Source of the DNA: Diphasiastrum complanatum
Taxonomy: Eukaryota > Streptophyta > Lycopodiopsida > Lycopodiales > Lycopodiaceae
Assembly: GCA_029204225.1 (NCBI GenBank)
Contig: CM055097.1
Location: 47,182,617-47,246,616 of the forward strand
Direction of reading: 5' to 3'
DNA: 64,000 nt
The notes below the pieces were generated by a model, which saw only the letters and a program-made list of their open reading frames with translations, ran no database searches and was not told where the DNA came from. Position numbers and translations under genes: made by a program. This document shows, piece after piece, positions 39,901-51,900 of this stretch; position 1 is the first letter of the stretch; each line of letters starts with the position of its first letter.

Positions 39901-42900
39901 CAGGTACAGGTAGAGGTGCAGTATCACAGCCAGTTGGAGCAGGTGTTGTTGGTTTGGCCTGCTTGGGGGCTGATGCGGAGGCTGATTGGGAGGATGAGGA
40001 TGACGAGTCTTCCCCCTCGGATACACAGCCCATGCCAGTTCCAGACAGGCAGAGATATCGGCTGTGAGAGTCAACTCGGGGCCCTGAGTTGTCTCCAGAG
40101 CATTCGTCTGAGTCAGAGCCAGAGCATTGATTGTGGCTCTATTGTTTTAGTTTCAGTAGTTTGTCTCTAGCAGTCGGTCTACCATTGTACTCAGATGATT
40201 TTTCACATTATATACAGTGTTTGGCCTACATGATTTGCTGCACATTGTGCGTATGTCGCTCTGTACATGTGATGCTTTATTTTATGTTGAAGAATTCTAT
40301 GTGCGTGTGTGAATCCTATTTTCATTTAATTTCGTTTGAAGTGAATGCTAGCTTCACATATATGCACCTACATCATGAGCACAGCAATCACCCCTACACC
40401 CCAAACGACATTGAATAAACACATGTAATACATCTGCATTTAAAAAAATTACAAACATTGCATCTTACATGACCAGGCTCGCGTTGCACAAAAAACAACT
40501 ATGTATATATTCAACCGTTGTATCAGGATAACATCACATATACTGTCATTTTTTTAAGCAGCCATCTAGTTATTTGCTGCACCATAAACTGCCGAAAACT
40601 ACATAGCAACAGTCCGCCACATACGGGTGGACCTCATCTATTCTAAACATCCCTCACTGATCCTCCACCGACTCCTCGCCCTCGTCTGGTGCATTGTTTT
40701 GTAGCTCTTGCTCTGCCTCCCGGTTAGCCCGAGCTGCCTCCTGGTTAGCCCGACGTCTGGCCGCCCTTTCCCTGACCATGATGAGCTGCCGTCGTGTGAA
40801 ATTCATTCCGATCTGCTCATCCAGATCCAGCTCGACAGCGGGGACAGGATCCACAGCGGCGGCGGCGGGTGGCTCCGGTTCCGGATTTCTCTGTCGAGTC
40901 TGTCGCAGCATCTCTCGGATATCTGCCTCTTGCTTCCGATGCCTCTCGTTGTGCCTTCGGATATCTTCCTCAAGCTTTCTCCTGGCTTTGCCCTCGGGCT
41001 TCGGTGGTATGCGCTCTGCCATCTCGATCGACCTTCTCCTCACAGCACCCTGATCCTTGAACACCCTCTCACAGCACCCTGGCTCTCAAACAGCCTCTCA
41101 CAGCCTGTCACCGGCTCTCGCTTGCTCTCTCACTGTCTATCACTAGCCCTCTCACAGCCTCTGAAAATGCCGACCACAATGGCATTGTGAGTGCCTATTT
41201 ATCCCCACAGCCTGATCGGCCATGTGGATCCCCATCATCCCTCCATGTGCCTCCGTACCTGCCCCCATGTGATGCTCCCCCCTGTGTTGGTCTCCCATTG
41301 GGCCCATGGTCTGCTCACCCACAATGCCCATGTGCCTCTGTACTTGCCCCCATGTGATGCTACCCCCCTGTGTTGGTCTCCCATTGGCCCCTCGGTCTGC
41401 TCACTCGCAGTGCCCATGTGCCATTGCAACAGTCCCCTGCATCATGTACTGTACCCTCTTTTTTTACACCCAGAACCCCCTCTTTTTACTTTTTTTTGTC
41501 CTTTTTTGGTAGTTAATATGCAAAAAAAAATTACTAAAAATATATTAAAAAATAAAAAAAAATATTAAAAATGGTACCGCCCTGGTACCGCGGATCCCAG
41601 GGCGGTACCGTACCGGCGGTACCACTGATATGGTACCGGCGGTACCATACCAGCGGTACCAGAGGGTACTATGTGTTAATGCATGAGAGCCTAAATCTAA
41701 AAAAGCATTTGAGAGCAGACTAAATCTGTCACTATTCTCTTGCTTGGCTTCTTAATTTTAGAATACAAAGATCATCCTTGTCTAATGAAAAAAAAACTCA
41801 AGGTCAACTATGATAACCCAAAAGTCCTACTTAAAAGGTTCCCAGCTCATGAAGGCTATAATTTGCACCAAGATGAATCTTCTGAAAATCCTATTTTGAG
41901 ACATCTCAAGCATGTCCCCACTTCAAAGAACCAAGTTTCTAAAACACTAAGAGATCTGGCCTGTCAATCAATTCGAAACTCTCGATTTGTATGTATTCTG
42001 GAACTATACTTTCAAATCACAGTAAACACTATTCCTGAAATTTGGTTTTGAGCTTTTAACAATTAACTAGCTAATAAAGACTCCTCATCTCTTTCACTTG
42101 ACCATGATCATGCTAAAAAATAGATGAGCTTAACCTTTTAAGATCCTACCTCTATGTAATCACTAGAAAAAAACTATCCAACATGCTCAACCTTACAGCA
42201 AAAATGTACCATATCATTTACTTTTACTTTTTTCAGATCTTATCTTCGAATGAATCGGATAATCTTCTTGTTTGTTATTCTTCAACATACTTGTCACAAT
42301 CTCCAAACAACTCGTGTTGGAAAGTAAACCAAATATACCCTCATGCTTCGCACATGACAATTCTTTTTTATGTTCTCTTCATTTGGACCACGATGCTCAT
42401 CATTTATGCATTCAACCATGCTTGTTTTTCATAACAAGAGAGCATATGCAATATAATAAATGATAAGCTCAAAATGGTTCCTTACACATCAATTTGTAAG
42501 TTATTACTTCATTCCTTGGATTTTTATATAAACTTTAAAATTCCGTTCAGTTGTTGAATAGGGTCATTGTTTAGGAATTGTCAAGACCTCGACTCTAGCC
42601 TCCTGAACAACATTTATAGATGCATGCTTGTCCAAGACAGTATCCAAAATCTAATCTTAGGAGTATCTTCTTATGCAACTTAGTCGATGAACTATTCCAC
42701 GATCAGTATGCTATAGCAACAGAATACAAAGTAGAGAGTTAAATAATACTACTTTTTTGACTTAAGATTTAAAAATTGAGGTTAATCATCTCAGTGTAGA
42801 AATGAACCCCTTGTTTCGATACTTTCCAGATCACCTGCATAAAGATATTTTGTTCATGATTCAATGCTTCCTTGATAAGTTGTTCTAGTCTGCATGATCT

Positions 42901-45900
42901 CAAATAATCCAATATCAACGTGCCCAATCACTTTTCATTTCATATCAGTTTTCAAGTCTATCCAGCCTTTCTTTGTTGGCGCCCGCTTGGGACATAAGGT
43001 TCTCTATCTTCCATGCTATCCATGCACTTTACCTGCTTCTATTGCTACATCATGGGCTTTAGACATTGCCTTCATATAACATGACTTTGTCCTATCATCG
43101 AATACTGCAAGTAGTTCTTGCACTTCATAATCTAAAATAGAAAACTACACGAGAAATGTACAAGATTGCTCTCCATATAACATTGTGCGAACTACCTGGT
43201 GTATGATGCTATTTCTCCACCCCTCCATAGGAAATCACCACATGAAAATTTGGAGAGAGAAAATGTATAACTTGGTTAGTTATACCATGTAAAGTCTACC
43301 TAATGCTACCTACTTTCTAAGACACAACTTATGTCCATAGATTAGAAACAAACCTGATTGTGGAAAATAAAATGCAATTAGTGCTCTATTGAAAAGAACA
43401 CCAAGAGAAAAAAGTTTGGTATCCTTGAATGATGTCTAGAATCCATTCCACAAAGTTGGATGAGAAGAGAGTGCATGCAGCACCTCGAAAAATCACACGC
43501 ACTCTTTGGGATTGCAACCACACAAGAAACTGACTAGCATACTTTCAACACTAGTAAACTGAAGAGGGCAATTTTGTGACAAAACATTATAGACAGGTTA
43601 GTTGTCAACATTGAAGATGAAAAATAAGATGAGTTATTCTATCTTAGACTCCCATCTCGATAGATTTGAATAATAATCAATGCAGAGTACAAACAATAAT
43701 CAGACAAATTCAGGATTTACATGTAGTTAATGGTGTATTTGACATTATGACATAATGCCATGAAGTAACAATTAAAAAATATGGCACACTCTTCCAGTAA
43801 AACAGACTATGATAAAGGAGTAACCATACAAGAAATCAACTGAGCCCATTCTTAGAAAACATTGGGAATAAGATTAGTGAATATAGAACAAACCACTTCT
43901 CTTATTTCTTGTTCAAGTACAATCTCAGCTGCCTTTATGTCAAACTCTCTCAATACATCCAAGCTGCTTGGGGTGCTATACTGAATCTCGTTCCGGGGTA
44001 CTTTTTTGTGTGTTCCAACTTCAACTTTCACATCTGGCCACCGATTTTTTACAAGTTTATAATGAGTATCCAACTGCCTTAAAGTGTTCGACTCCAACCA
44101 GGAAATATATGTGTTTAAAGAACTCTGCACAATTCCATAAAAAATTATCATCATGCATAGCTTGCAAAAACTACTATATGAACATTGATTCCTAACAGTT
44201 TGGAAACAAGAAAAGAGGACATGTGAAATAATGTCTTAAAAGCATCAGATAGAAGTTGATGAAAAAGGTTTCCAGATGAAGGTAGAGAGAGATTGTGCCC
44301 CTGAATATAGAGGCCATAACTTGTCTGACATAGGCCCTTAAAAACAACATCTAGAGACTAAGCACGGTAAATATATTTTATGTCCATTTGAACTGTCAAT
44401 TGTTTCCCAGATATCTGTTCCTTGACACATAATATGAGTGTTTGTTTGACTCAATGCTACAAGGCCAATATCACTCCAAATACATCATCATTTGCTGTGT
44501 CATGAACTTTGTCTACGTCTCACAGTACTTAGAAAATAGTACACAATCACACCCTATGAAACATCACTTGCCTTTCCTTAGAAAATCTGTGCTATAAGAA
44601 ACCTGGTACACACAGATTATGCATCTGTGCATTTCGTCCTCATAAACTCTGTTACCAGATTCAAGGTTTTCTCACAACAAGTGAAAACATGAAGCCTTAA
44701 ATGAGAAAACTAGTAGAATACTTTTTGACATTGATTACACATAGTATGTATGCTCAGAACCTTGCCTGCACAATATAGCATTGCTGATTTAACAGATGTT
44801 GCTAGGAATAGACTTCCAATAATAATATTCAAAAATCCGCGAACACACTCTAGGAAAATTTCTGAAACCAAAAAGGTGATTCATGATCAGCATTTATGGC
44901 CTTCAGAAAGTTATTATAACCGTATGCCCATGTCATGAGCTAATAGTAACTTCATTGTTAACAATACCAAATCTGACTGTGAGAATCTGCTACAAATTTG
45001 TGAGGAGCATCTAGCTTGTTTGAAATTCAGAATTTTACAAATGCACATGCATGCACTAAATCTGGAATCCAAGAGTTGAAATCATATGAACCTGTTAACT
45101 TGATTTCAGATATTTCTAATGGCAACAACCTGCTCGGCAAGAAACGAAGTTTGAAAAAGAAAAATTTGAGAAATACCTCGGTATCTGAATAAGCTGATCC
45201 AATAACTTCGCTTTTAAAACCAGCAGATACTGGCATAGTTTCGACTCGATCAACTCCTATCAAGTATTTGGCAATACTCTCGATGTTTGAAAGACGGAGT
45301 ATCGAGTCTATAAACTTATCTGCACGTCCCTTTGCTGCTTCAATCTGCAATCTATCATGAAGCTGTTAATAGATGCAGTATGTTTGAAGAGATCCACTAA
45401 GCTATCCACTCAAGTCTTAGACACATAGGCATTTTAAAATGAACACATCATGATGATGACAAAGAATGGTGAACTGTGAAAAGGTGATGCAAATGTGGAG
45501 CTTATTTGGCAAGACAGCTGGCTTAAATGATAAGTCCGAAGTTTCAAACATAAAAACTTTGAGAAACTTTTTCACTTTTACAAGCAGCAAAATTTCAGGT
45601 ATCACTATTGAAAAGATAATTACAAAACAATCTATGGAGCTATGCTAATAGATGACATGGTTAAAAAACAGACAATCAAAGATGCAATCACTTGTACAGG
45701 CCTTTTTAGCTATGACTCAATCTTAACTTTGTAATGCAGGAATCCAAGAGGATTGTCCATCAGAAAAATTTATGAGGTCACAGTGCTTCTAGATTAACCA
45801 GAGTGGATATTATAGTTTTAAGAATTTTCTTGGATGTCTATTTTGAAGTTAAGATACTCGATGTCTCTGGAAACTTGAAAGAGAAAAATATATCACAATA

Positions 45901-48900
45901 CTTTCCAGGGCAGGTGGAGACTCTCTTTTTTAGCATTTCATCATTTTTTCAGGTCTGAATCTTTTTATTTCAAGTGATTCACCTGCTTGCCGCCATCTGC
46001 TTTTCTCAGTGATTTGCCTAATTCGAGTGACCTACTTTCCAGCAATTTGCGGGCTTGCAGAGATCTAAATTTTCAGTAATACCTCAAGTTGCAGGACTTT
46101 TTCTTTTTCTGCACTTTATTTGGAAGTTTGCTTCAGCAAGCAATCCAATATTAGAGCAGTTTCCAGTGGGTGGTTCCAGCAACTTTTTGCACCATTTCCT
46201 TGTTGCAGATCTGAAAATTTTCAGCAAGATTCAGGGCCCATTTTCAGCAATTTTGCCAGTGAACTTTTTCTTGTTGTGGATCTAATTTTCTCAGTGACTA
46301 ATCTCAGCTATTTTGTAGCGGATGATGTTACACAGTATATACAAACAAACAAAATACAGAAAGATGGTCACTTGACAAAACTTAATCAATCAGACAAATG
46401 AAAAGAACAACAATGATGCTTACTTAGTTGGACTATCTCATTGAGGGGCACCTTCCTCCAACCTACTTCCATGTTGCACCTTGTTACGAGCTTGTAACCA
46501 GTGCCGAACCCTAGGGAACTCAGGGGTCGGATACCACAGTTAGGGGCGTGTCTAGCGTACACGTCCAATAGGGCAAGACAATGTGAGTAGTGTGCCCCGG
46601 CACGGTCCATAGCCATGGCGGGCCTAACACAGCATAGGGACCCTGTCAGCAGGATAGGGCCCCCCGTTGGGTCTCGAAGTGCAGTCGGCCACGTCAGTGC
46701 CACGTGGCCGACACTTGGCAGTATGCATGCTACCAGTCCTCACACTGGGCTAGGAGGGTCTTACTCCATATCAGGGAGTAGGCAAGGTTGGGTGGATCAG
46801 TTAGTGTTTGCCCTGCTATGGTGTTCAGGTCCCTAACACTGGTATCAGACGGTAGGAAAGAATTCTTTAACTTTCAGAAATTAAGGAGAGAAAACCATCG
46901 CTACAGTGACAGCTACCCATTGCTGCTTTTGCAGTAAGGGCGGAATCTGAGTCAGTTTTAGACCCATCGCTGCAGAATCAGCGACCTATCTTTGTTTTTC
47001 AAGTGCAAATCCTTGCATTTTGTGCGGATTCAGAATAGAAAGGGTTGGGTAGACCATCACAATCTGGTTGCAGTTCCAGTTCTGTAATTTACCTTATATA
47101 CCTGAGAATTCAGATCAGAGGAAGCAGATTGATCAGCGAGCAGTGGCCTTCATAGATCAGCGAGCAGTGGCCTTCACAAAATCCAGAATTTCAGATTAAT
47201 TTGTTCCATCACTCATACAGCCCTTAAAACCAGAAGATTTTGAGAAAGCCAAATTAGAACGTTTGTGCTTTGTGTGTATGGGCAAGGGACACACAGTCAG
47301 ACGGTGTCCCAAGGGGCCATTCATTAAAAAAGATAAGAAGGATAAAAAACAAGTTCAGCTTGTTCAGACTGTAAGGTTCCCAAGTGACTCGGCAGCTTCC
47401 GAGATAAAAGTGTTCCACGAAGATCATGAACACGGTTGCCAATTAACTTCTGCAATGCTAGCGAGACCCTTCAGCTTTGGACCACATGACCGAGTACATA
47501 TGCATGGTAAAATTGGTAAACAGTCAGTAAGAGTCATGGTTGATGATGGGGCAGCCCATAATTTCATCAACTACACCATAGTCAAGAAACTTAGACTTCC
47601 AGAAGTACCTAGTCAGCATAACTACATAGTTTCTTTAGCCAAGGGTGCAGACAAAACAATTTGGGAAACTATGGTAAGTAGCTTAAATCTTGATACTCAG
47701 GGGTATCTGGATGAAATAAACTTTTACATAATGCACCTGGATCGTATAGACCTTGTTCCCGGGAGAGACTGGCTTTTCAGCTTAGGGCCTTCCCTCCACA
47801 GAAATTATCAGGAGAACACCCTTAGCTTTCAGCGTAATGGCAGAGAGATCCAGTTGCAGGGGGAGCATGATGTTCCCAACAATCCTATGGTTTGCAGTTC
47901 AAAGCTCCGTCAGCTAATCGGGGATAGTGACCATCAAGTATTCTTAAGTGACCTTCAGTTTATTCCAGAAGTTTCTATTTCCAGTACTTTACAGCAGCAA
48001 GTAAATAAACTAGAAACTTTATTGTCTAAATTTAAAGATGTCGACTTACCACATGGCTTACCACCTAGCAGAGCCGTAGATCATGTAATAAATCTAGTAC
48101 CAGGTTCAGCACCTGTTTCTAAACCTCCGTATCGGGTCAGCCGAACAAAGGATGAAGAAAGAACTAGGCAATTAACAGATTGTCTTGGAAAAGGCCAAAT
48201 TCAAACTAGTAGTTCACCGTGGGCATCACCAGTCCTTTTGGTGAAAAAGAAAGAGGGGTCTATGCGCCTGTGCGTAGATTACAGAGCCCTCAATAAGGTC
48301 ACAATTAAGAATAAATACCCAATGCCTCGGGCAGACGAGTTGTTTGACCGACTTGACAGGGCTAAGCTTTTCAGCAAAATTGACCTTAGATCGGGATATC
48401 ATCAAGTCCATATAAAGTCGAAAGAGGTCCCGAAAACAGCTTTTAGGACTCGTCATGGTCATTATGAGTTTAAGGTGATGCCATTTGGGCTCACAAATGC
48501 TCCAGCTACCTTTATGACCTTGATGAACAGTGTCCTCAGACCATACTTGGGTAAGTTTGTAATCGTATTTTTAGATGACATCCTCGTCTACAGTAAAACG
48601 AGGAAGGAGCATCTTAAACACCTTAGAAAGGTGTTTCGATTGCTTAGAAAGCATAAGCTTTATGCTAAGAAACCTAAGTGTGAATTCTTCATTGAAGAAG
48701 TAGCTTATTTGGGTCACATTATCTCGGTAGATGGGATTAAGATGGACCCCGATAAGGTTAAAGTCATACTCAGTTGGATGAGACCTCAGAATATTTTAGA
48801 GTTACAGATCTTTCTAAGGCAAGATATTACAGACAATTTGTCAAAGAATATGCTCAGATAGCAGTTCCTATGACAAATCTTCTTAAGGGGAAGGGAACGG

Positions 48901-51900
48901 CGTTCATATGGGAGTCCACACAACAGGAGAGCTTTGATGCTCTCAAAACAGCCTTAGCTACAGCACCAGTTTTAAAGGTCGTCGACCCCAATCAGCCATT
49001 TGTGGTCAAAACAGATGCCAGCGACTTTGCGGTTGGTGCTTTTGCACGAAGCATATCCTCCAGCACCTGATTTACCCTCTCTGTTTGACCGTCCGTCTGT
49101 GGATGGTCGGTGGTACTCATATTAAGTTTAGTATGAAGATGATGGAATACTGCCCTCCAAAAATTTCCATTAAACTTATTGTCCTGGTCGCTGACTATGC
49201 CGGAAGGTAGACCGTACAATTTAAATAGCCCGTCTACAAACAACCTCACTAACTCTGGAGCTCTAACGGTTGTTTTGGTCGGAATAAAATGAGCCATTTT
49301 GGTCAGACAGTCAATTGTGACCCATATAGCGCCATTACCCTTTTGGGTTTTAGGCAGGCCTACTATAAAATCCATGGAGATACTCTCCCATTTACCAGCT
49401 GGTATTTCAAAGGGCTGCAACAACCCTCCAGCCTTTAAACGCTCTGCTTTATTTACTTGACATTTCTGGCAACTGATTACATACTGTTGGACGTCATTTT
49501 TCATACTGGGCCAGAAATATTGCCTACAAAGAAGCTCATAGGTCTTCTGTATGCCTGGGTGTCCCGCACTAGGATTGTCATGACATTCATATAGGACCTG
49601 CTGCCTATAATCCTCTGAATTGGGGACACATACTCTATCTCTATAGAGCAAGTACTCATCCTGGATGGAATATTGTTTCCATTTGAAACCTTGAGTCAAC
49701 TGACCCTCAACCACTGGGGTTTGCTTGGGTAATACACGCTCAGAATCCTCAACGTCATCTGACTTATACTCGGACTCATCATCATCCTCAACGGAAGCTG
49801 CCGTATTCTTGGATGAACTGGCACCAGCCTAGGGAACTGGTTCTGGAGTCTGTAACTGTCTGCTCTGGACTGAGTTCCAGATAGTAGAGACAAATGCATC
49901 ATGCTGGCACTTCCCTCTCAAGGACTCGAATAACTCATTACGAATCTGAGTAAAACTCAACTCGTTTATCATAGGCATTCTGCTAAGGGCATCTGCTACT
50001 GTATTGAATTTTCCCCGTCTATATTTGATAGACATATCAAACTCTTGCATCAACTCTGCCCAACGAGCTTTCCGACCTCTAAGCTCAGGTTGATTGCAAA
50101 GGTATCTGAGACTTTCATGGTCTGTCAGGACCTTAAAGTTGGCACCATACAAATAATGCCTCCAAGTATTAAGCGCATGGACAATAGAAAAGAGTTCCTT
50201 TTCATAGGCACTGTACCTAGTCTGAGCTGGCTCGAGTTTTTTACTCTCAAACGCAACTAGTCGTCCACCCTGAGTTAGCACAGCACGAACTGCAAAGTCG
50301 CTAGCATCTGTTTTGACCACAAATGGCTGATTGGGGTCCACGACTTTTAAACCCGGTGCTGTAGCTAAGGTTGTTTTGAGAGCGTCCAAGCTCTCCTGCT
50401 GTGCGGACTCCCAAATGAATTCCTTTCCCTTCTCCTTAAGAAGATTTGTCATGGGAACTGCTATCTGAGCATATTCCTTGACAAATCGTCTGTAATATCC
50501 CGCCAAACCAAGAAAGATCTGAAGTTCCAAAATATTCTGAGGTCTTAGCCAACTGAGTATGGCTTTAACCTTATTTGGGTCCATCTTAATCCCATCTGAC
50601 GAGATAATGTGACCCAATTATGCTACTTCTTCAACGAAGAATTCGCACTTGGATTGTTTAGCATAAAGCTTATGCTTTATGAGCAATCGAAACACCTTTC
50701 TAAGGTGTTTTCGATGCTCCTTCCTCGTTTTGCTTTAGACGAGGATGTCATCTAAAAATACGACTACAAACTTATCCAAGTATGGTCTGAGGACACTATT
50801 CATCAAGGTCATAAAGGTAGCTGGAGCATTTGTGAGCCCAAATGGCATCACCTTAAACTCATAATGACCGTGACGAGTCCTAAAATCTGTTTTTGAGACA
50901 TCTTCCGACTTTATATGGACTTGATGATATCCCGATCTGAGGTGTATTTTATTGAAAAATTAGCCTCGTGAAGTTGATCAAATAACTCGTCTGCCCGAGG
51001 CATAGCATATTTATTCTTTATTGTGACTTTATTGAGGGCTCTGTAATCTACGCAAAGACACATAGACCCCTCTTTCTTTTTCACCAAAAGGACTGGTGAG
51101 GCCCATGGTGAACTACTGGTCTGAATTTGGCCTTTCCCAAGATAATCTGTTAACTGCCTAGTTATTTCTTCATCCTCTGTTCGGCTGACCCGATAACAGG
51201 TATTGTACCTGGTACTAGGTTTATTACATGATCTACCTCTCTGCTAGGTGGCAAATCATGTGGCAGTTCTTCAAGAAAAACATCTAATTTACTGATTTTC
51301 TGCTGTATAGAACTAGAAATAGAAACTTCAGGAATAAACTGAAAGTCACATAAGAATACTTGATGGTCGTCGTCTCCGATTAGATGATAAAGCTCTGAAC
51401 TGCAGACCATAGGACTGTTGGGAACATCATGCTCCCCATGCAACTGGATCTCTCGGCCTTTATGCTGAAAGCTGAGGGTGTTCTCCTAATAGTTTCTGTG
51501 GAGAAAAGGTCCTAAACTGTAGAGCCAATCTCTCCCGAGAACAATGTCTGTACGATCCAGGTGCATTATCTGAAAGTTTATTTCATCTTGGTACCCCTGA
51601 ATACCAAGATTTAAGTTACTTACCATAGTTTCCCAGATTCTCTTATCTTCACCCTTAGCTAATGAAACTATGTACCTATGCTGAAGGCCCTTGCTTATCG
51701 AGGAAGGAGAGACCAAGAAACTTTTACATAGGATGTGGAGACTCCAAGAGGCTATTGATAGTCACTTGATAGCTTTTATAATTACTGTTTACGATATTCT
51801 TTATAGGCTGATTCTGTGTGGCTAGTTTTGTTTGTAGGATGGCTTGCAAGGCAACCAATTATCATTTGAATTGTGATCTATAAAGGAGGCAGCATTAGAG

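Larger units (their letters stand above)
37446..41673 (+). mobile_element. hAT transposon copy H2, internally deleted
   Basis: The 5' end is CATAGGTCCCGCGGTAC and the 3' end, read inward, is CATAGTACCC. The 8-bp target duplication is TGTTAATG (37438-37445 and 41674-41681), the hAT length. The first 17 bases equal the 5' end of H1. Just inside the 5' terminus, sequence jumps at about 37470 into the middle of the transposase, so the BED finger and most of DUF659 are deleted. The dimerisation domain, the proline-rich tail and a second ORF on the other strand are retained. Confidence 0.88.
46482..49042 (+). mobile_element. Element D: truncated Ty3/gypsy, A/C family
   Basis: It has a 357-bp 5' LTR (46482-46838) and an altered PBS (TGGTATCAGACGG). 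The leader passes directly into the gag zinc knuckle near 47205, so most of gag is lost. Protease, RT and the start of RNase H follow. At 49042 the element joins an inverted copy (E). No 3' LTR is present. It is more diverged than A and C. Confidence 0.88.

Noticed and set aside
40694-41190. Plus-strand open frames opposite the second hAT ORF
   Set aside because: The minus-strand frame is the one conserved in H1 with its stop codon; the plus-strand frames are Ser/Leu-rich shadows.
43852-43893. Extension of the FZL stalk exon to a stop at 43852
   Set aside because: It runs past the GTTTGT donor; joining at REV to VLGTF restores the conserved sequence.
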